A DNA stretch of 5,228 nt, taken from Anaerolineae bacterium. GTDB lineage: Bacteria; Chloroflexota; Anaerolineae; Anaerolineales; Anaerolineaceae. Both the position numbers and the translations under genes were made by a program. Position 1 is the first letter of the stretch. Each line of letters opens with the position of its first letter. This document shows, piece after piece, positions 1 through 5,228 of the stretch. The notes below the pieces were generated by a model that saw only the letters and a list, made by a program, of their open reading frames with translations, did not search any database and was not told the origin of the DNA. The stretch spans positions 1 through 5,228 of the forward strand of contig JACRAG010000219.1 of NCBI GenBank assembly GCA_016213455.1, read 5' to 3'.

Positions 1-6
1 GGAAGA

Positions 7-1695
7 ATGCTTAAGAGATTCCTGCTCGTCATTCTCACGATATCCTTATTCTGTTTATCCACTGTCTCTCCGGTTTCGGCGCAGACCTACCTGTTCAACA
101 CAGATCGGGAAGAGGTGGTCGTTACCGTCAACGAAGACGGCACAGTCACCGTATCCTATCTGTATGTATTCCGTAATGATCCCAGCGCGGATCCCATGGA
201 ATATGTGGATGTGGGTGTGCCAACCAATGCCTATTCCCTCAGCAACGTGTCCGCCGATCTGGACGGCGTACCGGTCAGTTCCATCGAGGAATCACCGTAT
301 GTTCAGCCTGGCGTCGCCATAGGATTGGGAAGCCGCGCCATCCCCCCTGGTCAGACCGGCACGTTGCGCGTCACGATCACTGGCATCCGCGACATGCTGT
401 ATGTCACCAACAAAGTGGAAGATGTCTCGGTGCCGTATGCCAGTTTCCAATTCAGCCCCAACTCATTTGGTTCTGAATTTGTCCTGGGCACCACCGATGT
501 GACCGTTACCCTGGTGCTGCCGCCCGGCATGAATCCTGAAGACCCGCGCTGGTTCACCCCGCAGAGCTGGCCCGGCGATGATACCCCGCAATCCGGCATC
601 GACGAACAGGGGCGTGTCTTCTACCGTTGGCAATCCAATTCTGCCAATGTAGCAACACAATACATATTCGGCGCTGCCTTCCCGCAAAGTATCGTCCCCA
701 ACGCCGCACTGGTCACCGAACCGGTTTTCACCTCCAACCAGTTGGAAAACCTGTGTCCGATGCTTTTTTGCGTCGGCATGGTCGGGTTCATCGTGTTAAT
801 GATGTGGGCTGCCATTGTGGGCAGCCGCAAACGCCAGCTGCAATACCTGCCGCCGAAGATCGCGGTGGAAGGCAACGGCATTAAACGCGGTCTGACTGCT
901 GTTGAAGCCGCCATCCTGATGGAAACTCCCATGGAGAAAATCCTCTCCATGATCCTCTTTGCCGTGGTCAAGAAAGGCGCAGCCGAAGTCACCTCCCGCG
1001 ACCCGCTGCGCATCAAATCGCTGTCTGCCCCAACCGGTGTCGAAGTGCGCAGCTACGAAGCCGAGTTCATCGGCGCCATGGTCACCGAGGATGGGCAGAC
1101 GCGCCGGAAGATGCTGCAGACCATGATGATTGGCCTGGTCAAAGAGGTCTCCGAAAAAATGCGAGGTTTCAGCCGCCGCGAGACGGTGGAATACTATCGC
1201 GATATTATGGCCAAAGCCTGGGAACAGGTTGAAGCAGCCGACACGCCCGAAGTCAAAATGCAGCGCTTCGACGATAACATGGATTGGACCATGCTCGACC
1301 GGCGCTTTGAAGATCGTTCCCGGGATGTCTTCGGCCGTGGCCCCGTCTATGTGCCCATGTGGTGGGGGCGCTACGATCCGGTCTACCGTGGTTCGACTGG
1401 ACCCTCCATCCCCACAGGGCCGACCCAGGTGGGTCAGGCGCCAGGAAAATCCTCCCTGCCCTCTTTGCCCGGCGCCGATTTCGCAGCCTCGATGGCGGGC
1501 GGCGTTCAGGCTTTCTCGTCCAATGTGGTTGGCAACATCACCAACTTCACCTCCGACATCACCAACAAAACCAACCCGGTGCCCAAAACCACCAGTTCCG
1601 GACGCAGCAGCGGCGGTGGTGGCGGCGGGCGGTCTTGTGCCTGCGCATGCGCCTGCGCCGGGTGTGCCTGCGCCTGCGCCGGTGGCGGCCGGTAA
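7..1695 (+). CDS. Membrane-anchored DUF2207-like protein with C-terminal Cys-Ala repeat tail; candidate modification substrate
   Basis: The 562-residue product starts with a clear signal peptide (KR at 3-4, hydrophobic core about 5-20, likely cleavage after SPVSA at 25). Residues about 26-245 are a beta-rich extracytoplasmic region (VVVTVNEDGTVTVSY near the start) resembling the N-terminus of DUF2207 membrane proteins. One strong transmembrane segment (about 249-271) is followed by RKR, which predicts a cytosolic C-terminal half. Residues about 280-330 (LTAVEAAILM, then KILSMILFAVVKKG) look like the small helical, winged-helix-like region after the membrane span in DUF2207 proteins. A Trp/Tyr/Pro-rich patch (446-460), a Ser/Thr/Asn-rich linker and six glycines (536-541) lead to the tail: Cys at 544, 546, 548, 550, 553, 555 and 557, ending GGGR. 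The start is supported by the signal peptide, although GGAAG lies very close to the ATG and the upstream region is outside the window. It is the first gene visible here, 6 bp before the radical SAM gene. The substrate role is inference from the tail and neighbours. The DUF2207 match is by eye; function unknown. Confidence 0.85.
   Translation: MLKRFLLVILTISLFCLSTVSPVSAQTYLFNTDREEVVVTVNEDGTVTVSYLYVFRNDPSADPMEYVDVGVPTNAYSLSNVSADLDGVPVSSIEESPYVQPGVAIGLGSRAIPPGQTGTLRVTITGIRDMLYVTNKVEDVSVPYASFQFSPNSFGSEFVLGTTDVTVTLVLPPGMNPEDPRWFTPQSWPGDDTPQSGIDEQGRVFYRWQSNSANVATQYIFGAAFPQSIVPNAALVTEPVFTSNQLENLCPMLFCVGMVGFIVLMMWAAIVGSRKRQLQYLPPKIAVEGNGIKRGLTAVEAAILMETPMEKILSMILFAVVKKGAAEVTSRDPLRIKSLSAPTGVEVRSYEAEFIGAMVTEDGQTRRKMLQTMMIGLVKEVSEKMRGFSRRETVEYYRDIMAKAWEQVEAADTPEVKMQRFDDNMDWTMLDRRFEDRSRDVFGRGPVYVPMWWGRYDPVYRGSTGPSIPTGPTQVGQAPGKSSLPSLPGADFAASMAGGVQAFSSNVVGNITNFTSDITNKTNPVPKTTSSGRSSGGGGGGRSCACACACAGCACACAGGGR
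1636..1680 (+). repeat. In-frame Cys-Ala repeat tract encoding the C-terminal tail of the first gene
   Basis: This GC-rich, low-complexity tract encodes residues 544-558 of the membrane protein: four Cys-Ala pairs, a Gly, then three Cys-Ala pairs. At DNA level it consists of two related blocks, each beginning TGTGCCTGCGC and ending CTGCGCCGG. The first is six bases longer because of an extra GCATGC-type Cys-Ala pair. This suggests the tail grows or shrinks in steps of one Cys-Ala pair by slippage or unequal exchange. Tracts of this kind are common in repeat-type peptide substrates and in metal-binding tails; the sequence alone does not say which this is. Confidence 0.85.
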
Positions 1696-1701
1696 CCCAA
1701 C

Positions 1702-3078
1702 ATGAGCATCACCAGCCGCTTATCGCGCTTGTTGTTCCGCCGGGCGGAAACCTCTCCGCCCGTGAGCGGAATCTACCACTATTTGAAAGAGACGCCGGAC
1801 GGCAAAGCGCGGATGCATTTGCGCTTTGAAGCTGACGGACGCGGCCTGCTGATGGTAAATGCCAGCCGCGCCTACCAGTTGAACCCTACCGCAGCACGCA
1901 TGGCTTACCTTCACCTGGAGGGTCACACCCTTAACGAAGCTCTGGACACGCTGCACGACTGGTTTAATGCCCCCAAAGCCCAGCTTCGCAGTGACTATAC
2001 GCAGCTCTGCGGCGACCTGGATACCATCACTGACCCGCACGAGCATTGCGCGTTGTGTGAACTGGACCTGGAAACGGTCATGCCCTTCCAGTCCAAACCC
2101 TCCGCACCTTATCGCATGGACCTGGCGCTGACTTATCGCTGCAACAACGAGTGCGCGCACTGCTACAACGGGCGTTCGCGCCGCTACCCGGAATTGGACA
2201 CAGCTTCCTGGAAGCGCATTATCGATAAACTATGGGATGCCGGCATTCCGCACATCGTCTTCACCGGCGGCGAACCCACCCTGCGCGACGACCTGCCGGA
2301 ATTGATCGCCTACGCCGAGGGCAAAGGCCAGATCACCGGCCTGAACACCAACGGCAGGCGTTTGAAAGATCCAGCCTTTGTGCAAAAGCTGGCAGATGCC
2401 GGATTGGACCATGTACAGATCACGCTCGAGTCGCATGACGCCGCTGTGCATGATCAGATGGTTTGCGCTCAAGGCGCCTGGTCTGAAACCATACAGGGCA
2501 TCCGCAACGCACTGGCATCCCGCCTGTTTGTGATGACCAACACCACCCTGCTCACTCACAACAGCCCCAACCTGGAGCAGATCCTCGAATATCTGGCTGA
2601 ATTGGGCGTGCCGACCATCGGTTTAAACGCATTGATTTATTCCGGCAAAGGCGCGGGGGTCGGCACAGGACTGCCCGAATCAGTCCTGCCGGCGCTGCTG
2701 CAGACGGCGCGCCGCATCACCGACCGGACCGGTCAGCGCCTGATCTGGTACACGCCCACCCGTTATTGCGAGTTTGATCCGTTGATGATGGATCTGGGCG
2801 TCAAAGGCTGTACTGCAGCCCTGTATGCCATGTGCATGGAGCCGGATGGCGCTGTTCTTCCCTGCCAATCCTATTACGAATCGCTTGGCAAATTGCTCGA
2901 TACCGATTGGACCAGCATCTGGAATCATCCACTGGCTTTGTCCTTACGCGAACGCCATAATGCCCCGCCGGAATGCCGGCAGTGCAGCATCTTCGAGACC
3001 TGCGGTGGCGGCTGCCCGCTGCAACCCGGTCAAATCGCTCCCGTACCCGTTCCCTCTCCCCTTCGCGAGGTCGCATGA
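1702..3078 (+). CDS. Radical SAM/SPASM-type peptide-modifying enzyme with N-terminal PqqD-like (RRE) domain
   Basis: The 458-residue protein has three parts. Residues about 38-112 resemble PqqD/RRE substrate-binding domains (GLLMVNASRAYQLNPTAA, then a helix starting HTLNEALDTL). Residues about 135-345 form the radical SAM core: C147, C151 and C154 in CNNECAHCY bind the catalytic [4Fe-4S] cluster, and GGEPTLR from 189 is the SAM-contacting loop. The C-terminus is SPASM-like: C370, x12, G383, x4, C388, then C425, C428, C434, C438 in CX2CX5CX3C, for auxiliary clusters. The usual final SPASM cysteine after that motif is absent; C378 and C356 are extra. A further CxxC (C116, C119) lies between RRE and core. 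Family enzymes cleave SAM reductively to form a 5'-deoxyadenosyl radical and often install thioether or carbon cross-links in peptides. Here the natural candidate substrate is the Cys-Ala tail encoded directly upstream (inference). The ATG at 1702 lacks a strong Shine-Dalgarno but is 6 bp after the previous stop, implying coupling, and its N-terminus aligns with that of the next protein. Confidence 0.92.
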   Translation: MSITSRLSRLLFRRAETSPPVSGIYHYLKETPDGKARMHLRFEADGRGLLMVNASRAYQLNPTAARMAYLHLEGHTLNEALDTLHDWFNAPKAQLRSDYTQLCGDLDTITDPHEHCALCELDLETVMPFQSKPSAPYRMDLALTYRCNNECAHCYNGRSRRYPELDTASWKRIIDKLWDAGIPHIVFTGGEPTLRDDLPELIAYAEGKGQITGLNTNGRRLKDPAFVQKLADAGLDHVQITLESHDAAVHDQMVCAQGAWSETIQGIRNALASRLFVMTNTTLLTHNSPNLEQILEYLAELGVPTIGLNALIYSGKGAGVGTGLPESVLPALLQTARRITDRTGQRLIWYTPTRYCEFDPLMMDLGVKGCTAALYAMCMEPDGAVLPCQSYYESLGKLLDTDWTSIWNHPLALSLRERHNAPPECRQCSIFETCGGGCPLQPGQIAPVPVPSPLREVA

Positions 3079-4238
3079 ACAAGCTTCGCTCTCTGATCGA
3101 TCGCTACTTTCCTCCCTTCCAGCCCATCCCGGCTGGCATGTACACTTACAACACCAGCGGCGAAACAGGCTACAACTACCGCCTGCACCTGCGCATCGAT
3201 GCCAGCGGCACCGGTCTGTTGATTGTCAACGGCAGTACTGTGGTCCAGCTAAACCAGACTGCAGCGGAGTATGCCTATCATCTCATTCAGAACACCCCCG
3301 CGGATGCCGTAGCAAGAGAAGTATCCAAACGCTACGGCATCAAAGCCGAACAAGCTGCGCAGGATTTTGCCGGACTGTCCGAACGCCTGCAAACCTTGAT
3401 CGACACCCCAGACCTGGACCCGGTTACCTACCTCGATTTTGAGCGCAACACGCCTTACAGCGGTGCTGTCAGCGCCCCCTATCGCCTGGACTGCGCACTC
3501 ACCTATCGCCTGCCCGAAGAGGGTTATGCCCGCTTTGTGCCCACCGACCGGGTGAAACATGAACTGCTTCTGCCTGACTGGCAGACCATCCTGGATAAGG
3601 CATGGAAAGCCGGCATTCAGCATGTGGTGTTCACCGGGGGCGAGCCCACCCTGCGCAATGATCTATCCGACCTGCTCGGGTACGCGAGCCAGCTCGGCAT
3701 GGTCACCGGATTGATCACCAACGGATTGATGCTGGCTGACCATGCCTACCTGACCAGGCTGCTCAACACGGGTCTGGATCATCTGATGATCGTGCTCCAT
3801 CCTGAGTCCGACCAATCCTGGTTGGCGTTGAAGAACTGCCTGGCAGAAGACATCTCCGTGACCGTGCACCTGACGGTCACAGCGGATGACAATTTGCTGG
3901 GGAACGGCCTGATTGCCAAACTGGTGGAGTTGGGCGTGCAGAATGTTTCCATCAGCACGGCCTCGCCCGAACAGCAATCAACCATCCCGGAAGTCCGCCA
4001 GGCGCTCGCTCAAGCAGGCTTACATCTGGTCTGGGATCTTCCCGTACCCTACAGCGAACTGCATCCCGTGGCGCTCGAATTGTCCGGATACGACGAAGAG
4101 ATCCCCCAGGGCGCGGGGAAGGCCTGGTTGTACGTTGAACCGGACGGCGATGTGCTGCCCGCGCAAGGCGTCCTGACCGTGCTGGGAAACCTTCTCCAGG
4201 ACGACTGGGACCCAATCTGGAAAAAAGCCACCGCGTGA
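3075..4238 (+). CDS. Pseudo-radical-SAM paralogue with PqqD-like (RRE) domain, all Fe-S ligands lost
   Basis: The 387-residue protein aligns with the preceding radical SAM enzyme along nearly its whole length, including the RRE-like segment (GLLIVNGSTVVQLNQTAAEYAY, residues 47-68, written here as the conserved stretch GLLIVN...VVQLNQTAA), the SAPYRLDCALTYR entry to the core, and VFTGGEPTLR. The three catalytic cysteines are replaced by L146, G150 and R153. The SPASM equivalents are also gone: C370, C378 and C388 correspond to Q345, Y353 and A363, and the protein stops just after DDWDPIWKKATA, before the region holding the CX2CX5CX3C motif. Only two cysteines remain (one is C140, just before the lost motif). 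The reading frame is intact and the GGEP loop and barrel hydrophobics are conserved, so this looks like a maintained non-catalytic protein, not a decaying gene. Likely role (inference): substrate presentation or heterodimer partner. The start at 3075 (ATGA overlap with the upstream stop, GAGG at 3067-3070) gives an N-terminus that matches the paralogue; an in-frame ATG at 2973 would add 34 residues lying over the upstream gene and is less likely. Confidence 0.9.
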   Translation: MNKLRSLIDRYFPPFQPIPAGMYTYNTSGETGYNYRLHLRIDASGTGLLIVNGSTVVQLNQTAAEYAYHLIQNTPADAVAREVSKRYGIKAEQAAQDFAGLSERLQTLIDTPDLDPVTYLDFERNTPYSGAVSAPYRLDCALTYRLPEEGYARFVPTDRVKHELLLPDWQTILDKAWKAGIQHVVFTGGEPTLRNDLSDLLGYASQLGMVTGLITNGLMLADHAYLTRLLNTGLDHLMIVLHPESDQSWLALKNCLAEDISVTVHLTVTADDNLLGNGLIAKLVELGVQNVSISTASPEQQSTIPEVRQALAQAGLHLVWDLPVPYSELHPVALELSGYDEEIPQGAGKAWLYVEPDGDVLPAQGVLTVLGNLLQDDWDPIWKKATA

Positions 4239-4996
4239 GCCTTCCGCTCGAATCCTGGCACGCTCGCTACCAACAGCAGGCCGGCTGGACGGCCGGCCTG
4301 CGTCGTTATGTGCTGCAGCAGATCCGCCTGAGCGCTGAAAGCCAGGTGTTGGAATTTGGCTGCGGCACCGGGGCAATCGCTGTTGACCTGGCGGAGAACG
4401 ATCGATTTCACGTCACCGGCCTGGACCGTGACTTGCCCGCACTGCAATATGGGCGCGCTGCTGGCTGCTTGAACGCTCCGGTTTGCGCTGACGCGCTGCG
4501 CAGCCCCTTCCCCGCTAAACAGTTTGACGCGGTGGTGTGTCACATGTTTCTGTTGTGGGTGTCCAACCCGTTGAACGCGCTGCGCGAAGCCGCCCGCCTG
4601 GTTCGACCGGGAGGCTGGGTGGTCGCCTTTGCTGAACCGGATTATGCGGCTCGCATCGATTATCCCGAAGAACTGGCGAACCTCGGGCGCCTGCAGGCTG
4701 CCGCGTTGACCCGCCAGGGCGCCAACCCCAACACCGGCAGGCGCCTGCTGGGCCTGTTCCATCAGGCCGGTTTGGAATCATCCCAATCCGGAATATTGGG
4801 AGGGCAATTTCAAGCCGCACCACCGGGAGCTGATTTTGAGCAGGAATGGGCTGTTCTCCGGCATGACCTTGACCGGCAGGTGCCGGCTGACGAGTTGGAG
4901 CGCCTGTGCGACATCGATCGCGCCGCGCGTGAACGCGGCGAACGCATCCTGTTTGTCCCCACGTTTTACGCCTGGGGTCGCAAATCTACCGTCTGA
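4235..4996 (+). CDS. Class I SAM-dependent methyltransferase
   Basis: The 253-residue protein has the Rossmann-fold methyltransferase order: motif I VLEFGCGTG at 38-46 (SAM-binding Gly loop), acidic residue D64 in VTGLDRD at the end of strand 2 (ribose contact), a D86 region, FDAVVCH at 97-103 (strand 4), and LVRPGGWVVAF at 122-132 (strand 5). This is the UbiE/Methyltransf_11-type layout; the substrate cannot be deduced from these motifs. The C-terminal third (about 150-253) carries no obvious extra domain. The start is GTG at 4235, overlapping the upstream TGA by 4 bp (GTGA), so translation is probably coupled to the pseudo-radical-SAM gene; GGAAA at 4219-4223 is a weak ribosome-binding site. 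Its place as the last gene of the cassette suggests it methylates the modified tail or another cassette product, but a housekeeping methyltransferase captured by the operon is also possible. Confidence 0.9.
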   Translation: MSLPLESWHARYQQQAGWTAGLRRYVLQQIRLSAESQVLEFGCGTGAIAVDLAENDRFHVTGLDRDLPALQYGRAAGCLNAPVCADALRSPFPAKQFDAVVCHMFLLWVSNPLNALREAARLVRPGGWVVAFAEPDYAARIDYPEELANLGRLQAAALTRQGANPNTGRRLLGLFHQAGLESSQSGILGGQFQAAPPGADFEQEWAVLRHDLDRQVPADELERLCDIDRAARERGERILFVPTFYAWGRKSTV

Positions 4997-5032
4997 TCGC
5001 AAATTGAACGCCAAAAATGTCCCCGCGAAGGG

Positions 5033-5061
5033 TTGCTAAAACCGGGGATTGCCGCTATAAT
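5033..5061 (+). promoter_or_regulatory. Sigma70-type promoter for the tRNA-Pro gene
   Basis: TTGCTA (5033-5038) as the -35 and a perfect TATAAT (5056-5061) as the -10 are separated by 17 bp. Initiation would be expected around 5068, a few bases before the mature tRNA 5' end at 5072, as is usual for a short tRNA leader. It lies in the 75-bp gap after the methyltransferase stop, so the tRNA need not depend on read-through from the operon. Confidence 0.8.
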
Positions 5062-5071
5062 AACGCTCATT

Positions 5072-5149
5072 CGGGGCGTGGCGCAGCCCGGCTAGCGCGC
5101 TTGCATGGGGTGCAAGAGGTCGAAGGTTCAAATCCTTTCGCCCCGACCA
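5072..5149 (+). tRNA. tRNA-Pro(GGG), CCA encoded
   Basis: A full cloverleaf can be drawn. Acceptor CGGGGCG (5072-5078) pairs with CGCCCCG (5139-5145). D stem GCGC/GCGC (5081-5084/5095-5098) encloses a loop containing GG. Anticodon stem CTTGC/GCAAG (5100-5104/5112-5116) encloses loop ATGGGGT, with T33, anticodon GGG at 5107-5109 and G37. T stem GAAGG/CCTTT has one G-T pair and loop TTCAAAT. The discriminator is A5146 and CCA is encoded at 5147-5149. The C1-G72 end and G37 are typical of tRNA-Pro; the anticodon reads CCC and CCU. The 3' portion is repeated downstream. Confidence 0.96.
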
Positions 5150-5195
5150 TTCGACTTCGCTCATGGTGGGGCTGAACCCTGAGCCGTCAGTCGAA
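5150..5195. repeat. Short imperfect palindrome (REP/MITE-like) directly after the tRNA CCA
   Basis: Left arm TTCGACTTCGCTCA (5150-5163) and right arm TGAGCCGTCAGTCGAA (5180-5195) pair as TTCGACT with AGTCGAA and GCTCA with TGAGC, with a small internal mismatch (TC versus GACG). The 16-base centre contains GGGG and CCC that could extend the hairpin. It resembles the dispersed palindromes ending in AGTCGAAGGG that I recall from Chloroflexota genomes (recollection, not checked). It has no T-run after it, so it is not a standard intrinsic terminator, though it could still shape the tRNA 3' trailer. Confidence 0.65.
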
Positions 5196-5221
5196 GGGTT
5201 CAAATCCTTTCGCCCCGACCA
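5190..5221 (+). repeat. Partial duplicate of the tRNA-Pro 3' end
   Basis: These 32 bases repeat tRNA positions 5119-5149 (GTCGAAGG, TTCAAATCC, TTTCGCCCCGACCA) with a single extra G in the GAAGGG run. The copy covers the T arm, 3' acceptor strand, discriminator and CCA only. The bases before it belong to the palindrome and have no D arm or anticodon arm, so it is not a second tRNA. A repeated tRNA 3' end is the classic trace of site-specific integration at a tRNA gene, but repeat-mediated duplication is equally possible here because the palindrome itself ends in AGTCGAAGGG. Confidence 0.85.
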
Positions 5222-5228
5222 CCCTCAA

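Noticed and set aside
46..60. Possible lipobox around C16 of the first protein
   Set aside because: The residue before the cysteine is Phe and the preceding pattern does not fit a lipobox; an ordinary signal peptidase site after SPVSA at residue 25 fits better.
1130..1829. Long alternative-frame plus-strand ORFs across the 3' half of gene 1 (1130-1705 and 1359-1829)
   Set aside because: They are Pro/Arg/Ala-rich shadow translations of GC-rich coding DNA, with no recognisable domain, and they overlap well-supported genes.
2973..3074. Upstream in-frame ATG for the pseudo-radical-SAM gene, adding 34 residues
   Set aside because: It would lie over the SPASM-coding end of the upstream gene and encode Arg/Pro-rich sequence unlike the paralogue's N-terminus; the ATG at 3075 has a GAGG and an ATGA stop-start overlap.
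4277..4300. CAGGCCGG...CCGGCCTG hairpin near the start of the methyltransferase gene
   Set aside because: It is an eight-base-pair stem inside clearly coding sequence, expected by chance in GC-rich codons; there is no sign of a regulatory role.
4049..4762. 237-residue minus-strand ORF opposite the methyltransferase gene
   Set aside because: It is antisense to two genes with clear family motifs, and its translation is low-information and domain-free; it is typical of GC-rich shadow ORFs.
4781..4801. TCCCAAT...ATTGGGA inverted repeat within the methyltransferase gene
   Set aside because: It is short, lies inside an uninterrupted reading frame, and has no T-run or operator context.
5020..5048. 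TCCCCG...CGGGGA inverted repeat after the methyltransferase stop as an operon terminator
   Set aside because: It has a six-base-pair stem with a 17-base loop, no following T-run, and it overlaps the -35 of the tRNA promoter; it is too weak to call.
5190..5221. Second tRNA gene
   Set aside because: Only the T arm, 3' acceptor strand and CCA are present; the upstream bases form a palindrome and supply no 5' acceptor, D arm or anticodon arm.

Overview
This is a GC-rich bacterial window holding one compact plus-strand operon of four genes, followed by a tRNA-Pro gene with its own promoter and a repeat-rich tail. Nothing supportable is coded on the minus strand. The composition, the protein style and a short palindrome ending in AGTCGAAGGG suggest Chloroflexota, possibly Anaerolineae. 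That assignment is recollection plus inference, not a database result.

Layout: (1) 7-1695, an exported, single-pass membrane-anchored protein resembling DUF2207 proteins. Its C-terminus is a Gly-rich linker followed by seven cysteines alternating with alanine, then GGGR. (2) 1702-3078, a radical SAM enzyme with an N-terminal PqqD-like/RRE-like domain, an intact CxxxCxxC motif and a cysteine-rich SPASM-type C-terminus. (3) 3075-4238, a paralogue of gene 2 that keeps the RRE-like region and the GGEPTLR loop but has lost all the iron-sulfur ligands, so it is a pseudo-radical-SAM protein. (4) 4235-4996, a class I SAM-dependent methyltransferase. Genes 1 and 2 are 6 bp apart; genes 2/3 and 3/4 overlap by 4 bp (ATGA and GTGA). 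(5) 5033-5149, a sigma70-type promoter and tRNA-Pro(GGG) with encoded CCA. (6) 5150-5221, an imperfect palindrome and a second copy of the tRNA 3' end.

Best interpretation (inference): the operon is a RiPP-like post-translational modification cassette whose target is not a small free peptide but the Cys-Ala tail of a membrane protein. Predicted topology puts that tail in the cytosol, where the radical SAM enzyme could reach it. The degenerate paralogue would be a non-catalytic partner for substrate recognition or scaffolding, and the methyltransferase a second tailoring enzyme or an independent passenger. The chemistry on the tail (thioether cross-links, metal-site assembly or something else) cannot be read from the sequence. 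Similar Cys-tailed proteins next to radical SAM genes may already exist in databases, so family-level novelty is not claimed.
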